This document shows positions 6,513 to 6,552 of a stretch of DNA of 6,552 nt, piece by piece. The notes beneath the pieces were generated by a model. It was not told the DNA's origin and made no database searches. It saw only the letters and a list, made by a program, of their open reading frames with translations. Position numbers and translations under genes: made by a program. Origin of the DNA: Nitrososphaera sp. (GTDB lineage Archaea > Thermoproteota > Nitrososphaeria > Nitrososphaerales > Nitrososphaeraceae); assembly GCA_023252395.1 (NCBI GenBank), contig JAJPDY010000066.1:1-6552 (forward strand), written 5' to 3'. How positions within the stretch are numbered: position 1 is the first letter of the stretch; each line of letters begins with the position of its first letter.

Positions 6513-6526
6513 GCGTTGTATAACGC
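6513..6526. promoter_or_regulatory. 14-bp dyad over the predicted sufB transcription start
   Basis: GCGTTGTATAACGC is an inverted repeat with arms GCGTT and AACGC around a 4-base centre; only the outer pair of the centre fails, so 12 of 14 positions are symmetric. It lies between the TATA box and the sufB ATG, where the transcription start is expected. A repressor bound here would block initiation. Such a short dyad could be chance, and in a leaderless mRNA it would be mostly untranscribed, which favours a DNA-level role over an RNA hairpin. Confidence 0.45.
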
Positions 6527-6533
6527 TGTTATG

Positions 6534-6548
6534 TTTTATATATATTTT
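6534..6548 (-). promoter_or_regulatory. sufB: TATA box of the suf operon
   Basis: On the minus strand this reads AAAATATATATAAAA, a strong archaeal TATA box, in a window otherwise close to half GC. Its centre (about 6541) is 31 bases before the sufB ATG; archaeal boxes usually sit 26-27 bases before the transcription start, placing that start at about 6514 and leaving a leader of only a few bases. The core ATATATAT is itself symmetric, so a divergent promoter for a gene beyond the right edge is possible. Confidence 0.7.
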
Positions 6549-6552
6549 GCAC

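Noticed and set aside
1..6552. Defence system, mobile element, CRISPR or tRNA
   Set aside because: No repeats, integrase, transposase, toxin-like genes or cloverleaf were seen; all genes but the edge surface protein, the phosphatase and the small zinc-ribbon protein are housekeeping Fe-S assembly genes.

Overview
The window looks like chromosomal DNA of an ammonia-oxidising archaeon of the Nitrososphaerota (Thaumarchaeota), most likely near Nitrososphaera. The grounds are a secreted protein with a PEF-CTERM-like tail at the left edge, an archaeal TATA box placed for a leaderless start, compact overlapping genes with ATG and TTG starts, and a SUF set of archaeal/Gram-positive type. The lineage is an inference from these features; there is no rRNA or other marker gene to settle it.

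Layout. At the left edge lies the 3' end of a plus-strand gene for a surface protein (to 562). It meets the first of a long run of minus-strand genes tail to tail, and both stop codons share one CTAG. Reading the minus strand from right to left, the run is: TATA box (about 6534-6548), a 14-bp dyad (6513-6526), sufB (6510-5110), sufD (5080-3662), a Rieske-type ferredoxin (3655-3338), sufS (3333-2086), sufU (2089-1661), a small winged-helix-like zinc-ribbon protein (1660-1325), then after 40 bases a PAP2 membrane phosphatase (1284-559). From sufB to the zinc-ribbon gene, the spacings are 29, 6, 4, -4 and 0 bases, so these six genes very probably form one operon. The phosphatase may be read through or may have a weak promoter of its own.

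Function. SufS takes sulfur from cysteine. SufU, a Zn-binding IscU-fold protein, is expected to receive it and pass it to the SufB-SufD scaffold, where Fe-S clusters form. The ATPase SufC that completes the scaffold is not in this window, although sufB and sufD are present. The Rieske protein probably carries electrons or acts as an early cluster client. The small zinc-ribbon protein is unassigned; its fold and place make it a candidate regulator of the operon. Catalytic and ligand residues of SufB, SufS, SufU and the Rieske protein are all in place.

The points most worth a second look are the dyad over the predicted sufB transcription start together with the zinc-ribbon protein encoded at the end of the same operon, a SufU that is shorter than the Gram-positive type yet paired with a SufU-type SufS, a SufD with no cysteine at all, and the absence of sufC from an otherwise complete cluster. 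No stretch of more than 300 bases lacks a gene. I saw no tRNA, rRNA, CRISPR array, insertion sequence or convincing terminator.
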